The translations under genes were made by a program, and so were the position numbers. The notes under the pieces are model-generated. The model had not been told where the DNA came from. It was given only the letters and a program-made list of their open reading frames with translations, and did not search any database. DNA of 37,389 nt from Deltaproteobacteria bacterium (GTDB lineage Bacteria > UBA10199 > SPLOWO2-01-44-7), in assembly GCA_023265595.1 (NCBI GenBank), contig JAHFSU010000021.1, positions 1 through 37,389 on the forward strand, written 5' to 3'. Positions 15,544 to 22,954 of this stretch are shown here, piece by piece. Position 1 is the stretch's first letter, and each line of letters opens with the position of its first letter.

Positions 15544-16404
15544 ATGCAATCTGTTTCTGCTATTATCAAACCATTTTCCAAACGTTTTATCGGCGGCGAA
15601 ACGCTTCCCGAAGCAATCGAAACTTTACGGCGGCTGAAAAAAGAGGGGTTCATGACCACGCTCGATTTTTTAGGGGAGAGCAATCTAAGCCGTGTTGATG
15701 CTCAAAAAGCGACGGCGGAGTATATTGAAAATCTTAACGTCCTAAAAAAAGAAGGGTTGGATCGCAACATCTCCGTCAAATTGACGCAAATAGGTCTCGA
15801 CATCGATGAAAATTTTACAAAGGAAAATTTAATCGAGATTGTCAAAGTGGCGGCGGCGATGAACGGTTTTGTCCGAATCGACATGGAGGGATCTCCTTAC
15901 ACCGAACAGACTTTGCGATTGGCAGTCGAGGCCCACAAAAAAAATAGGTCGGTCGGTATGGTGTTGCAGTCGATGCTTCGCAGAACTTCGGAAGATGCGG
16001 TGCATCTTTTAAAAGAGGCAATCCCCATTCGTTTGGTGAAGGGGGCTTACAAAGAACCGCCATCGATTGCATTTACAGACAAAAAAGATGTCGATCGCCA
16101 ATATGTTACCGTGATGAAGCGGTTGCTGACCTCCGGAATTTATCACGCCATTGCCACGCATGATGAAAAAATCATCAAAGAGGGAATGGCCTTTGTCAAA
16201 AAAGAAAAAATTTCCAAAGATTCGTTTGAATTTCAGATGCTTTTTGGCATTCGCAACAAATTTGCTAAACAGTTGGTGCAAGAGGGCTGGCGGGTGCGTA
16301 TCTATGTCCCTTACGGCGAATTTTGGTTTCCCTACATGGTGAGACGCCTTCGCGAACGAAAAGAAAATATCTGGTTCGTCATCAAGAATATTTTTAGGGG
16401 GTAG
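15544..16404 (+). CDS. Proline dehydrogenase (monofunctional)
   Basis: A 286-residue FAD-dependent proline dehydrogenase that oxidises L-proline to pyrroline-5-carboxylate and feeds electrons to quinone. Family marks are ISVKLTQIGLDID, FVRIDMEGSPYTEQT, the PIRLVKGAYKEP segment (substrate/FAD-binding Lys-Gly-Ala-Tyr), IATHDEKII, and the C-terminal signature RIYVPYGEFWFPYMVRRLRER, which carries the proline-binding Arg pair. Length equals that of monofunctional PutB-type enzymes; it is not a truncated PutA. The ATG at 15544 is preferred over an upstream GTG at 15517. The M24 peptidase gene diverges just upstream, so release of proline from peptides and its oxidation may be co-located functions. 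No P5C dehydrogenase is visible in the window. Confidence 0.92.
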   Translation: MQSVSAIIKPFSKRFIGGETLPEAIETLRRLKKEGFMTTLDFLGESNLSRVDAQKATAEYIENLNVLKKEGLDRNISVKLTQIGLDIDENFTKENLIEIVKVAAAMNGFVRIDMEGSPYTEQTLRLAVEAHKKNRSVGMVLQSMLRRTSEDAVHLLKEAIPIRLVKGAYKEPPSIAFTDKKDVDRQYVTVMKRLLTSGIYHAIATHDEKIIKEGMAFVKKEKISKDSFEFQMLFGIRNKFAKQLVQEGWRVRIYVPYGEFWFPYMVRRLRERKENIWFVIKNIFRG

Positions 16405-16420
16405 CCATTCCCCTTATCCA

Positions 16421-17557
16421 TCACGACTCCAACGGATGGGCAGGTTCTCCCTTTCTCTGCAATCTCCCTTTTCTGTCGACGGTGTAGGCGGCGATCTCTG
16501 CTTCTATCATATCGGCAATGGCATTCATTCTTGTAAATAGCCTGTGGAAGGGGCTACTTTCTAGCAAGGCCCTTGCTTCTCCGAGGGTGGAAAGTTGTCG
16601 CCGCTCTTCTGTAAGTTTGCCGACATCGGAAATTGTATTCAGCCAAAGTTTGCCTGTGGCAACATCCAATGCTGTTTTTGCCTCTCTTTCGATTCTGTCG
16701 ACAAGGGCACCGATGGCTCTTAAAACTCTCTCGTGCAGCCATGTCTCAACGGCATCCAGAGCGATATCAGGGATTAGCCAACCCATAAATTTTTCATAAT
16801 CTTTGATATCGGATCGCATCGCCCAGATTTCCGCCAGCGTTTCTTGGACAATGAGATGGGGAGTGATGGGAATAAATTCTGTTATATACACCGGCATAGT
16901 ATTGAAATCACCGGCGACTTCGACTCTTGTCTCTGCTACGTATCCCCCGATCTCTTCTCCAGTCAGCGCTTTAAGCCGTGCCAGTTTTTCCAAGGCAGAG
17001 TCTGTGTTGGCAAAATCTTTTGCATGCCCTCTCACATATTCTTCAACGGTCGGAATAACCGCCAGCCATTTTTGTCCGGTAGCAAGGTCGGGAGCTGTTT
17101 TAATCCCTTCCTCCAATCTTTCTATCAAACGTCGAAGATCGTGTCCTAGCGTGAGGGATCCGAATAATGGCCATTTGGGAAATGCGCCGATGGCCTCCAG
17201 CCTTTCTGCTACCAGTGTCTCTGCGTCGTTTCTTGCAGTGGCGGGGGTTGAAGTATCACCACTCGCGACATCCATGAGTCTCATCACTTCACTCCCTCCA
17301 ACGCCTCTTTTCATTCCGCCAGTTATTGTATGGACAGCTGCAAATTGACTGGGAGATGCGGTCCTTCCTCTGTGGGCCTCGAGAAAAGCAAGAGCCGAGG
17401 TATCGAGTCGTGTATAGGCATCTATTGGTGGATTACTGCCGATGGATGTCGCTACTCCAGCCGCGCTGGCCAGTCCGGTATTTTGTGTCATCACTCCTGA
17501 GGCGTTTGCCGTCATGAACACTTGAGCCCCCAATGCCACATCATTCATCATCACCAT
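16421..17557 (-). CDS. Unknown 378-residue protein with internal repeat, sigma28-like promoter
   Basis: I do not recognise this protein. The start at 17557 is fixed by a strong GAGGAGGAA ribosome-binding site; the frame remains open 22 codons upstream, but that stretch contains the promoter. Residues 1-45 are Ala/Ser/Thr/Gly-rich and probably disordered, without a Sec signal; such N termini occur in type III or flagellar export substrates, which is a hypothesis only. The rest is helical. Two segments are clearly related: 144-174 (ERLEEGIKTAPDLATGQKWL) and 285-315 (DRIEREAKTALDVATGKLWL), so the protein contains a duplicated helical unit. It is convergent with the proline dehydrogenase gene and has no operon partner. 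A GCCGATAA-type promoter lies about 50 nt upstream of the start. Confidence 0.75.
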   Translation of the reverse strand: MVMMNDVALGAQVFMTANASGVMTQNTGLASAAGVATSIGSNPPIDAYTRLDTSALAFLEAHRGRTASPSQFAAVHTITGGMKRGVGGSEVMRLMDVASGDTSTPATARNDAETLVAERLEAIGAFPKWPLFGSLTLGHDLRRLIERLEEGIKTAPDLATGQKWLAVIPTVEEYVRGHAKDFANTDSALEKLARLKALTGEEIGGYVAETRVEVAGDFNTMPVYITEFIPITPHLIVQETLAEIWAMRSDIKDYEKFMGWLIPDIALDAVETWLHERVLRAIGALVDRIEREAKTALDVATGKLWLNTISDVGKLTEERRQLSTLGEARALLESSPFHRLFTRMNAIADMIEAEIAAYTVDRKGRLQRKGEPAHPLES

Positions 17558-17606
17558 AAATTCCTCCTCGAAAAATTTGAGGCAGATTACTCTGCCACCA
17601 ACACTA

Positions 17607-17633
17607 TTATCGGCACAACCCAAAATAAGTTGC
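17607..17633 (-). promoter_or_regulatory. Sigma28 (FliA)-like promoter
   Basis: On the minus strand, GCAACTT is followed after 12 nt by GCCGATAA. GCCGATAA is the exact -10 consensus of flagellar sigma28 promoters (TAAAGTTT-N11-GCCGATAA); the -35 half matches only partly. It lies about 50 nt upstream of the unknown 378-residue gene and is repeated with the same spacing upstream of the HExxH gene near 27.95 kb. The rest of this 185-nt divergent intergenic region is AT-rich and carries the valS promoter. Confidence 0.6.
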
Positions 17634-17703
17634 GTGTTTTTCTAAGATTTTTTGAAGATTTTTTTGCCATCAAAATCCCCATTGATTATCAGTAGTTGCT
17701 TTA

Positions 17704-17732
17704 TTGACAGCCTTTTAGAGTTCATCTAGATT
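17704..17732 (+). promoter_or_regulatory. Sigma70-like promoter of valS
   Basis: TTGACA (17704-17709) is separated by 17 nt from TAGATT (17727-17732). The valS ATG at 17743 follows the -10 box by 10 nt, with no Shine-Dalgarno, so the transcript would have a leader of only a few bases or none. Confidence 0.55.
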
Positions 17733-17742
17733 GGCCAGCCTT

Positions 17743-20535
17743 ATGTCTGAAGAATTACCCAAAGCCTACGAGCCACAGCAGGTTGAGAAAAAGTGGTACG
17801 ATTTTTGGCTTAAGAAAAATCTCTTCAAGGTCGATCCCCAATCGAAAAAAAAACCGTTTTGTATTGTCATGCCTCCTCCCAACGTGACAGGGGCCTTGCA
17901 CATGGGCCATGCGCTGAACCATACGCTTCAAGATGTTTTGATCCGATGGAAACGGATGCAAGGTTTTGAAACTTTGTGGCAGCCCGGGACCGACCATGCC
18001 GGCATCGCCACACAAAATGTGGTGGAAAAAGAAATTTTGGCCAAAGAGGGAAAAACTCGCCACGATTTGGGACGCGAAGCCTTGATCGAAAAAATTTGGG
18101 GTTGGAAAGAGCAATATGGCGACCGGATTTTGAAACAGTTGCAGGCGCTGGGGGCGAGCTGTGATTGGTCGCGCACGCGGTTTACTTTGGATGAAGGGCT
18201 CTCACGCGCGGTACGCGAATGTTTTGTCGCTTTGTATAAAAAGAAGCTGATCTATCGCGGAAATTATATTGTCAACTGGTGTCCTCGCTGTCAGACCGCA
18301 CTGGCTGATGACGAGGTGGAGCATGAAGAGAAAAAAGGACATCTTTGGCATATTCGGTATGGCAGTTTGATCGTGGCGACCACGAGGCCGGAGACGATGC
18401 TGGGCGATGTGGCCGTGGCGGTGAATCCTAAAGACAAGCGCTACTCAAAGCTCATTGGCAAAACAGTCGTGCTGCCGGAAGTCGGCCGCGAAATTCCGGT
18501 CATTGCTGATCATTTTGTCGATCCGAAATTTGGAACCGGTTGTGTGAAGGTAACGCCGGCCCACGATCCCAACGATTTTCAGATGGGGCTTCGGCATCAA
18601 TTGCCGCAGATCAATGTGATGAACGCCGATGCGACAATGCACTCAAACGTGCCGGAAAAATATCGGGGGATGAAGCGGGAAATCTGCCGCAAACATATTG
18701 TGGAGTCGTTACAAGGACAAGGACTCATCGAAAAAATTGAAGAACACACCCATTCTGTGGGTCATTGTTATCGCTGTAACACAGTGATTGAGCCGTGGCT
18801 CTCCGAACAATGGTTCGTAAAGATGAAACCGTTGGCCAAAAAAGCAGTGGCCGCAACGCGGAAAAAGAGAGTGCGATTTTTTCCGAAACGCTGGGAAAAA
18901 TTTTATCTCTCGTGGCTTCATGAAGTCCGCGACTGGTGTATTTCGCGGCAGATCTGGTGGGGTCACAGGATTCCGGTCTGGTATTGTAGTACGCTCGGAC
19001 TCTCGGACTCTTGGACTCTCGGTTGTATGAGCGAGCGCACGAGCGTCCGAGCGTCCGAGCGTACGAAGTGTCCGCCGATTGTGGCGATTGAGACGCCGAA
19101 AAAATGTCCCAAGTGCGGCGGAAAAAATTTGCGCCAAGACGAAGACGTTTTGGATACTTGGTTTAGTTCTGCCCTCTGGCCCTTTTCCACATTGGGTTGG
19201 CCGGACAAAACACCCGCACTCAAGAAATTTTATCCCAACAATGTCTTGATCACCGACCGTGGCATCATCTTTTTTTGGGTGGCGAGAATGGTGATGATCG
19301 GTTTTGAGATGATGAAAAAAGAGCCGTTTCGTCATGTCCATATTCATGGAACGATTCTCGATGAATTGGGCCAAAAGATGTCGAAGAGCCGGCCGGAGAC
19401 CTGCATCGACCCTATCGATATCATCAACAAATATGGCGCCGATGCGTTGCGCTATTCGCTTTTGCTTTTGGCGACCGAGGGGCAGGATTTGAAACTGGCC
19501 GAATCAAAATTTGATACCGGAAAACATTTTTGCAACAAACTTTGGAATGCAACGCGGTTTGCCCTGATGCATCTCAAAAATTATGATGGCAAACCGGATA
19601 GCGAAGCCAATTTGACATTAGCCGACCGATGGATTTTTAATCGTTTGCAGACAGCCGTGCACTCTATCAACATGGCGCTGGAAAATTATCGTTATATTGA
19701 TGGGGCACAAACCCTTTACAAATTTATCTGGAACGAGTTTTGCGACTGGTATCTGGAATTGATTAAGCCGATTGTTGCCGACAACCATGCCACACAATGG
19801 AATCTGCATCGTGTTTTGGAAACGATTTTGAGACTGGCGCACCCTTTTTTGCCTTTTATTACCGAAGAGCTTTGGCAAGCCCTTCGACAGAGCTCAGGGC
19901 GAACGGTAACCACCGGTCATGGTGAGCTTCATAGAACCGGTCATGGTGAGCTTCATAGAACCGGTCATGGTGAGCTTGTCGAACCATCACTTGTGGTTGC
20001 GGCATATCCCAAACCATTGACAAAAATTCCGTTTGTTAAAGAGGCAACGGAGATGATGCTCATTCAAACGGTCGTGACGGCTGTTCGCAATTTGCGGGGG
20101 GAACATGGTGTCTCCCCTCGCCAGAAAATTCAAGGGTTCATCCATGTCGCCTCAAAAAATAAACGAAACATTTTGATGAAAAACCAAAATGATCTCAAAG
20201 AGCTTGCCCAAATTTCGGAATTGCAATTTATTGAGGTTTCTCAAAAGCCGGAGCGGACAGCCGTTGCCGTGGCCGGCGACATTGAAATTTATGTCCCGAT
20301 GCAGCAGCTTTTTGATGTGGGGGCTGAACGAGAGCGGATCGGAAAAGAGATTACCAAGACGCGGCAGGATGTGGCCTCATTTGAGGGAAAACTTGCCAAC
20401 AAAAATTTTGTGGACCGGGCGCCGAAGGAAATTGTCGAAAAGGAGCGCGCCCGCTTGCAAGAACACAAAGAGCGTTTGCAAAAATTGGAATCGGCATTAA
20501 ACTCTCTCTCCCTTGAGGGGAGAGGGGAGGGGTGA
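17743..20535 (+). CDS. valS: Valyl-tRNA synthetase with repeat-derived insertions
   Basis: ValS, 930 residues, charges tRNA-Val. Class I marks are HMGH (53-56) within PPNVTGALHMGHAL and KMSKS (545-549); the editing domain begins near WCPRCQTALADDEVEHEE, and a C-terminal coiled coil is present (ERERIGKEITKTRQDVASFEG...). ATG 17743 is the first credible start. Three stretches are foreign to the family and coincide with DNA repeats: 25 residues at 417-441 (TLGLSDSWTLGC...SERT) that split a CxxC zinc motif; about 34 residues near 715-748 with GHGELHRT repeats, just before the tRNA-binding helical domain; and the last ten residues (LSLEGRGEG type). All keep the frame, so the gene is probably functional. 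It overlaps or abuts nadC. Confidence 0.96.
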   Translation: MSEELPKAYEPQQVEKKWYDFWLKKNLFKVDPQSKKKPFCIVMPPPNVTGALHMGHALNHTLQDVLIRWKRMQGFETLWQPGTDHAGIATQNVVEKEILAKEGKTRHDLGREALIEKIWGWKEQYGDRILKQLQALGASCDWSRTRFTLDEGLSRAVRECFVALYKKKLIYRGNYIVNWCPRCQTALADDEVEHEEKKGHLWHIRYGSLIVATTRPETMLGDVAVAVNPKDKRYSKLIGKTVVLPEVGREIPVIADHFVDPKFGTGCVKVTPAHDPNDFQMGLRHQLPQINVMNADATMHSNVPEKYRGMKREICRKHIVESLQGQGLIEKIEEHTHSVGHCYRCNTVIEPWLSEQWFVKMKPLAKKAVAATRKKRVRFFPKRWEKFYLSWLHEVRDWCISRQIWWGHRIPVWYCSTLGLSDSWTLGCMSERTSVRASERTKCPPIVAIETPKKCPKCGGKNLRQDEDVLDTWFSSALWPFSTLGWPDKTPALKKFYPNNVLITDRGIIFFWVARMVMIGFEMMKKEPFRHVHIHGTILDELGQKMSKSRPETCIDPIDIINKYGADALRYSLLLLATEGQDLKLAESKFDTGKHFCNKLWNATRFALMHLKNYDGKPDSEANLTLADRWIFNRLQTAVHSINMALENYRYIDGAQTLYKFIWNEFCDWYLELIKPIVADNHATQWNLHRVLETILRLAHPFLPFITEELWQALRQSSGRTVTTGHGELHRTGHGELHRTGHGELVEPSLVVAAYPKPLTKIPFVKEATEMMLIQTVVTAVRNLRGEHGVSPRQKIQGFIHVASKNKRNILMKNQNDLKELAQISELQFIEVSQKPERTAVAVAGDIEIYVPMQQLFDVGAERERIGKEITKTRQDVASFEGKLANKNFVDRAPKEIVEKERARLQEHKERLQKLESALNSLSLEGRGEG
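18991..19065. repeat. 75-bp palindromic insertion of 8-mers inside valS
   Basis: The left arm is four tandem 8-mers (ACGCTCGG, ACTCTCGG, ACTCTTGG, ACTCTCGG; 18991-19022). The right arm is four inverted 8-mers (CGAGCGCA, CGAGCGTC twice, CGAGCGTA; 19032-19063). Together they form an imperfect hairpin. The length is exactly 25 codons and begins on a codon boundary, so the frame is kept. Removing it joins TGT-AGT to AAG-TGT, giving a CSKC zinc motif. Confidence 0.85.
19881..19986. repeat. Palindromic/tandem repeat inserted in valS
   Basis: The left end CCTTCGACAGAGCTCAGGGC and the right end (GGTGAGCTTGTCGAACC) are inverted copies of the widespread TTCGACA-GCTCA-type repeat. Between them a 24-bp unit starting CCGGTCATGGTGAGCTT occurs twice in full (19913-19936, 19937-19960) plus a third variant. 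It is read in frame as repeated TGHGELHR. Confidence 0.85.
20502..20531. repeat. CTCTCCC-TTGA-GGGGAGAG repeat at valS/nadC junction
   Basis: A hairpin-forming repeat (CTCTCCC paired with GGGAGAG across a TTGAG loop) followed by GGGGAGGGG. It resembles the CCCTCCCCCTTGATGGGGGA-type arms at 26.4 kb. It encodes the last ValS residues, and its G-rich end supplies both the context of the ValS stop and a Shine-Dalgarno for nadC. Confidence 0.7.
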
Positions 20536-20537
20536 GA

Positions 20538-21392
20538 GTGGATTACAAAAAAATCATTAAAGAGGCGTTGGAAGAAGATATCGGCACTGGCGACATCACC
20601 ACCGATGCCGTCATCGGCCACAAAACTAAAGCTTTGGCCTCGATCAAAGCGAAGCAAGATTTGGTGATCGCCGGTCTGGAGATTGCAAAGAATGTCTTTG
20701 CCGTTTTGGATCCGAAATCCGAATGGAAAACCCTGCGCGACGACGGCGATTTTGTGAAACGAGGGACCCTTTTGGCAACCGTGGAGGGCTCTGCCGCCGC
20801 TATTTTAAAGGGGGAACGGACGGCGCTTAATTTTTTGCAGCATCTTTGTGGCATTGCCACGCTCACAAGGCAATTTGTCGACGCGATAAAAGGGACCAAA
20901 GCCAAAATATTGGATACGCGCAAAACGATTCCCGGCTGGCGGGAGCTTGAAAAAATTGCGGTCAAAATGGGGGGTGGTCATAATCATCGCGCAGGATTGT
21001 ATGACCGCTATCTTATCAAAAATAATCATATCGACATGGCGGGTTCCATTGGGGCGGCGATTGAAAAAGTTTTGACCCTTCGACAAGCTCAGGGTGAGCG
21101 GGGTTCAAAGCAGCAGGGTCTATTGGTTGAAGTGGAGGTACGCAATTTTGAGGAGCTGAAGGCGGCGCTTCAATATCCAGTCGACATCGTTTTGTTCGAC
21201 AATTTTGAACCCGAAGCTGTGCGGGGGGCGATGCGCTTGTCCCACGGCAAGGTGAAGTTTGAGGTCTCGGGGGGAATTACATTAGAAAATGTTCGCCTCT
21301 ATGCCGCGACCGGCGTTGATTTTATTTCAGTAGGGAGTCTAACCCACTCCGCTCCCGCGGCAGATATTCACCTAACCGTCATCCCGACGTAA
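20538..21392 (+). CDS. nadC: Nicotinate-nucleotide pyrophosphorylase (quinolinate phosphoribosyltransferase)
   Basis: NadC, about 284 residues, converts quinolinate and PRPP to nicotinate mononucleotide, CO2 and pyrophosphate in NAD synthesis. Family segments: EEDIGTGDITTDAVI, GERTALNFLQHLCGIATLTR, KILDTRKTIPGWRELEK, the GGGHNHRAGLYDRYLIKNNH phosphate/quinolinate-binding region, and SVGSLTHSAPAADIHL at the end. The GTG at 20538 is preferred because GGGGAGGGG lies just upstream; an alternative GTG at 20532 overlaps the valS stop. Residues near 181-189 (LRQAQGERG) come from an inserted DNA repeat between a helix and the VEVEVRN strand. The last residues and the stop codon come from another repeat. 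No nadA or nadB is in the window. Confidence 0.95.
   Translation: MDYKKIIKEALEEDIGTGDITTDAVIGHKTKALASIKAKQDLVIAGLEIAKNVFAVLDPKSEWKTLRDDGDFVKRGTLLATVEGSAAAILKGERTALNFLQHLCGIATLTRQFVDAIKGTKAKILDTRKTIPGWRELEKIAVKMGGGHNHRAGLYDRYLIKNNHIDMAGSIGAAIEKVLTLRQAQGERGSKQQGLLVEVEVRNFEELKAALQYPVDIVLFDNFEPEAVRGAMRLSHGKVKFEVSGGITLENVRLYAATGVDFISVGSLTHSAPAADIHLTVIPT
21077..21100. repeat. TTCGACAAGCTCAGGGTGA half-element inside nadC
   Basis: A single arm of the TTCGACA-AGCTCA repeat family, beginning CCTTCGACAAGCTCAGGG, lies within nadC and is translated as LRQAQGER. Related arms are at 19.88 kb in valS and 29.15-29.30 kb between sucC and sucD. Confidence 0.8.
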
Positions 21393-21426
21393 GTCGGGAT
21401 CCAGACTGGACCCCGGTTTTCGCCGG
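21378..21426. repeat. Dispersed-type hairpin repeat forming nadC 3' end
   Basis: ATCCCGAC (21381-21388) and GTCGGGAT (21393-21400) form a perfect 8-bp stem with a GTAA loop. The nadC stop codon TAA is inside the loop. The following GATCCAGACTGGACCCCGG resembles a common genomic repeat type known from many bacteria. Confidence 0.7.
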
Positions 21427-21454
21427 AGCATATGATAGCTGCTACCATATGCTC
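21426..21454. terminator. Possible bidirectional terminator hairpin between nadC and pckA
   Basis: GAGCATATG and CATATGCTC form a perfect 9-bp stem with an 11-nt loop. It lies between the convergent nadC and pckA stops. There is no clear U-tract, so this may be a weak terminator or only a structural palindrome. Confidence 0.4.
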
Positions 21455-21458
21455 TTAA

Positions 21459-22952
21459 CTACGAAAATTTTCTAAAATTTTGTTCGAAAAGTTGGAAAAG
21501 TTTTTCGGCTTGAGCGGCGTAGGCCTTTTTGTCGCTCCATGTGTTGGAAGGTTGCAAAATTTCGGAAGGGACGCCGGGGCACGATTCGGGAATGCTCAAA
21601 CGAAACTTCGAAATCGGTTTGAATTTTACATTTTTAAAATCACCGCGAATACAAGCGTCAATGATCGCGCGTGTATAAGGCAATGAAATGCGCTGGCCCG
21701 CGCCGTAGCCGCCGCCAATCCAGCCGGTGTTGATCAGATAAACCGGCACATTGTGCTTCGCCGTTTTCTCTTGAAACATTTTTGCGTAAACACGTGCGGG
21801 GCGCGGCAAAAATGGGGCCCCGAAACAGCTGCTAAATGTGGCTTGAGGATCTTTCACCCCTCGTTCGGTTCCTGCTAATTTTGCCGTGTAGCCGGAGAGA
21901 AAATGAAACATCGCCTCTTCGGGTGTCAGTTTGGAAACAGGCGGCAAGACACCAAACGCGTCGGCCGCCAAAAAGAAAATAACATTCGGATGTCCGCCCA
22001 TACCGGGAATCGTTGCGTTGTCGATGTATTCAACCGGATAAGCGGCCCTTGTGTTTTCGGTCAAGGAGCCATCATCGTAATTGGGGATTTTTGTTTTCGG
22101 ATCGACGACGACATTTTCCAAAACCGTGCCGCGCCGGATCGCCTTCCAGATTTGCGGCTCTAATTTTTCTGAAAGTTTAATGCATTTGGCGTAGCACCCT
22201 CCCTCGATATTAAAGATACCTCGATCACTCCAGACATGTTCATCGTCCCCGATCAAGCCGCGGCTTGGGTCTGCGGAGAGTGTGGTTTTGCCGGTTCCGG
22301 AAAGCCCAAAAAAGAGGGCGACATCTTTTTTAACCCCAACATTGGCAGAACAGTGCATCGGCAGTAAACCTTCCGCCGGAAGCAAAAAGTTGAGCGTGGA
22401 AAAAATCGATTTCTTGATTTCGCCGGCGTATTGGGTGCCGCCGATCAAAATGATTTTTTTGCTCATGTTTAAAATAATAAAACATTCGGAGTTGGTGCCA
22501 TCGGTTTTGGGATCGGCCAAAAAATTGGGGGCATTGAGGAGGGTAAAAGCCGGCGCCGGAATTTTTTCGCCCTTCGTGTAGCGCAAAAAAAGTTGGGACG
22601 CAAAAAGATTGTGCCACGCATATTCGGTGACAACGCGGATTGGAAAACGAGAGTCTGCGTCGGCGCAAGCAGTGGCATCACGGACAAAAACTTCCCGTTC
22701 TTTAAGGTAGGCCTCCACTTTTTTGTGAAGTTTATCGAAAATTTCCGGAGAGATGGGCTGGTTGACCTTTCCCCAATCGACCGTTTTTTCAGTGAGGGCA
22801 TCCCTTACAATGAAGCGATCCTTGGGCGATCGGCCGGTATATTTGCCAGTCTTGACGGCCAAGGCTCCATTACTCGCAAGTTCCCCCTCACCTTTTTTTA
22901 AGCTGATTTCTATTAATTTTTCGACAGGCAGATTGGAAAACATTTTATCCAT
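21459..22952 (-). CDS. pckA: Phosphoenolpyruvate carboxykinase (ATP)
   Basis: ATP-dependent PEP carboxykinase, 497 residues, interconverts oxaloacetate and PEP. It is the entry to gluconeogenesis from C4 acids. Motifs: GRSPKDRF (40-47, substrate-binding Arg), [11 protein letters not shown] (metal/phosphate-binding His at about 200), the kinase P-loop GLSGTGKT (216-223), the metal-binding GDDEHVWSD that follows it, and the adenine-binding region [15 protein letters not shown]. It is slightly shorter than the E. coli enzyme at both ends but is complete. Its ATG lies 2 nt after the sdhB stop and has no visible Shine-Dalgarno, so translation probably depends on coupling to sdhB. Placement behind sdhCAB links succinate oxidation to PEP formation. 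Confidence 0.96.
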   Translation of the reverse strand: MDKMFSNLPVEKLIEISLKKGEGELASNGALAVKTGKYTGRSPKDRFIVRDALTEKTVDWGKVNQPISPEIFDKLHKKVEAYLKEREVFVRDATACADADSRFPIRVVTEYAWHNLFASQLFLRYTKGEKIPAPAFTLLNAPNFLADPKTDGTNSECFIILNMSKKIILIGGTQYAGEIKKSIFSTLNFLLPAEGLLPMHCSANVGVKKDVALFFGLSGTGKTTLSADPSRGLIGDDEHVWSDRGIFNIEGGCYAKCIKLSEKLEPQIWKAIRRGTVLENVVVDPKTKIPNYDDGSLTENTRAAYPVEYIDNATIPGMGGHPNVIFFLAADAFGVLPPVSKLTPEEAMFHFLSGYTAKLAGTERGVKDPQATFSSCFGAPFLPRPARVYAKMFQEKTAKHNVPVYLINTGWIGGGYGAGQRISLPYTRAIIDACIRGDFKNVKFKPISKFRLSIPESCPGVPSEILQPSNTWSDKKAYAAQAEKLFQLFEQNFRKFS

Positions 22953-22954
22953 TT

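Noticed and set aside
15587-15594. Reverse GCCGATAA inside the proline dehydrogenase gene
   Set aside because: No GCAACTT half-site at the right distance and it lies within a coding sequence; chance match.
15544-16404. Proline dehydrogenase as a truncated PutA
   Set aside because: Length and C-terminal signature match complete monofunctional enzymes; nothing is missing.
16395-16412. GGGG...CCCC inverted repeat as a terminator between proline dehydrogenase and the 378-residue gene
   Set aside because: The stem is only four base pairs and no T-run follows.
17558-17623. 22-codon N-terminal extension of the 378-residue protein
   Set aside because: The extension covers the region just downstream of the sigma28-like -10 box and lacks a ribosome-binding site, whereas GAGGAGGAA precedes the ATG at 17557.
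18991-19065. Frameshift or pseudogene status of valS
   Set aside because: The insertion is exactly 25 codons, both flanks stay in frame and all catalytic motifs are intact.
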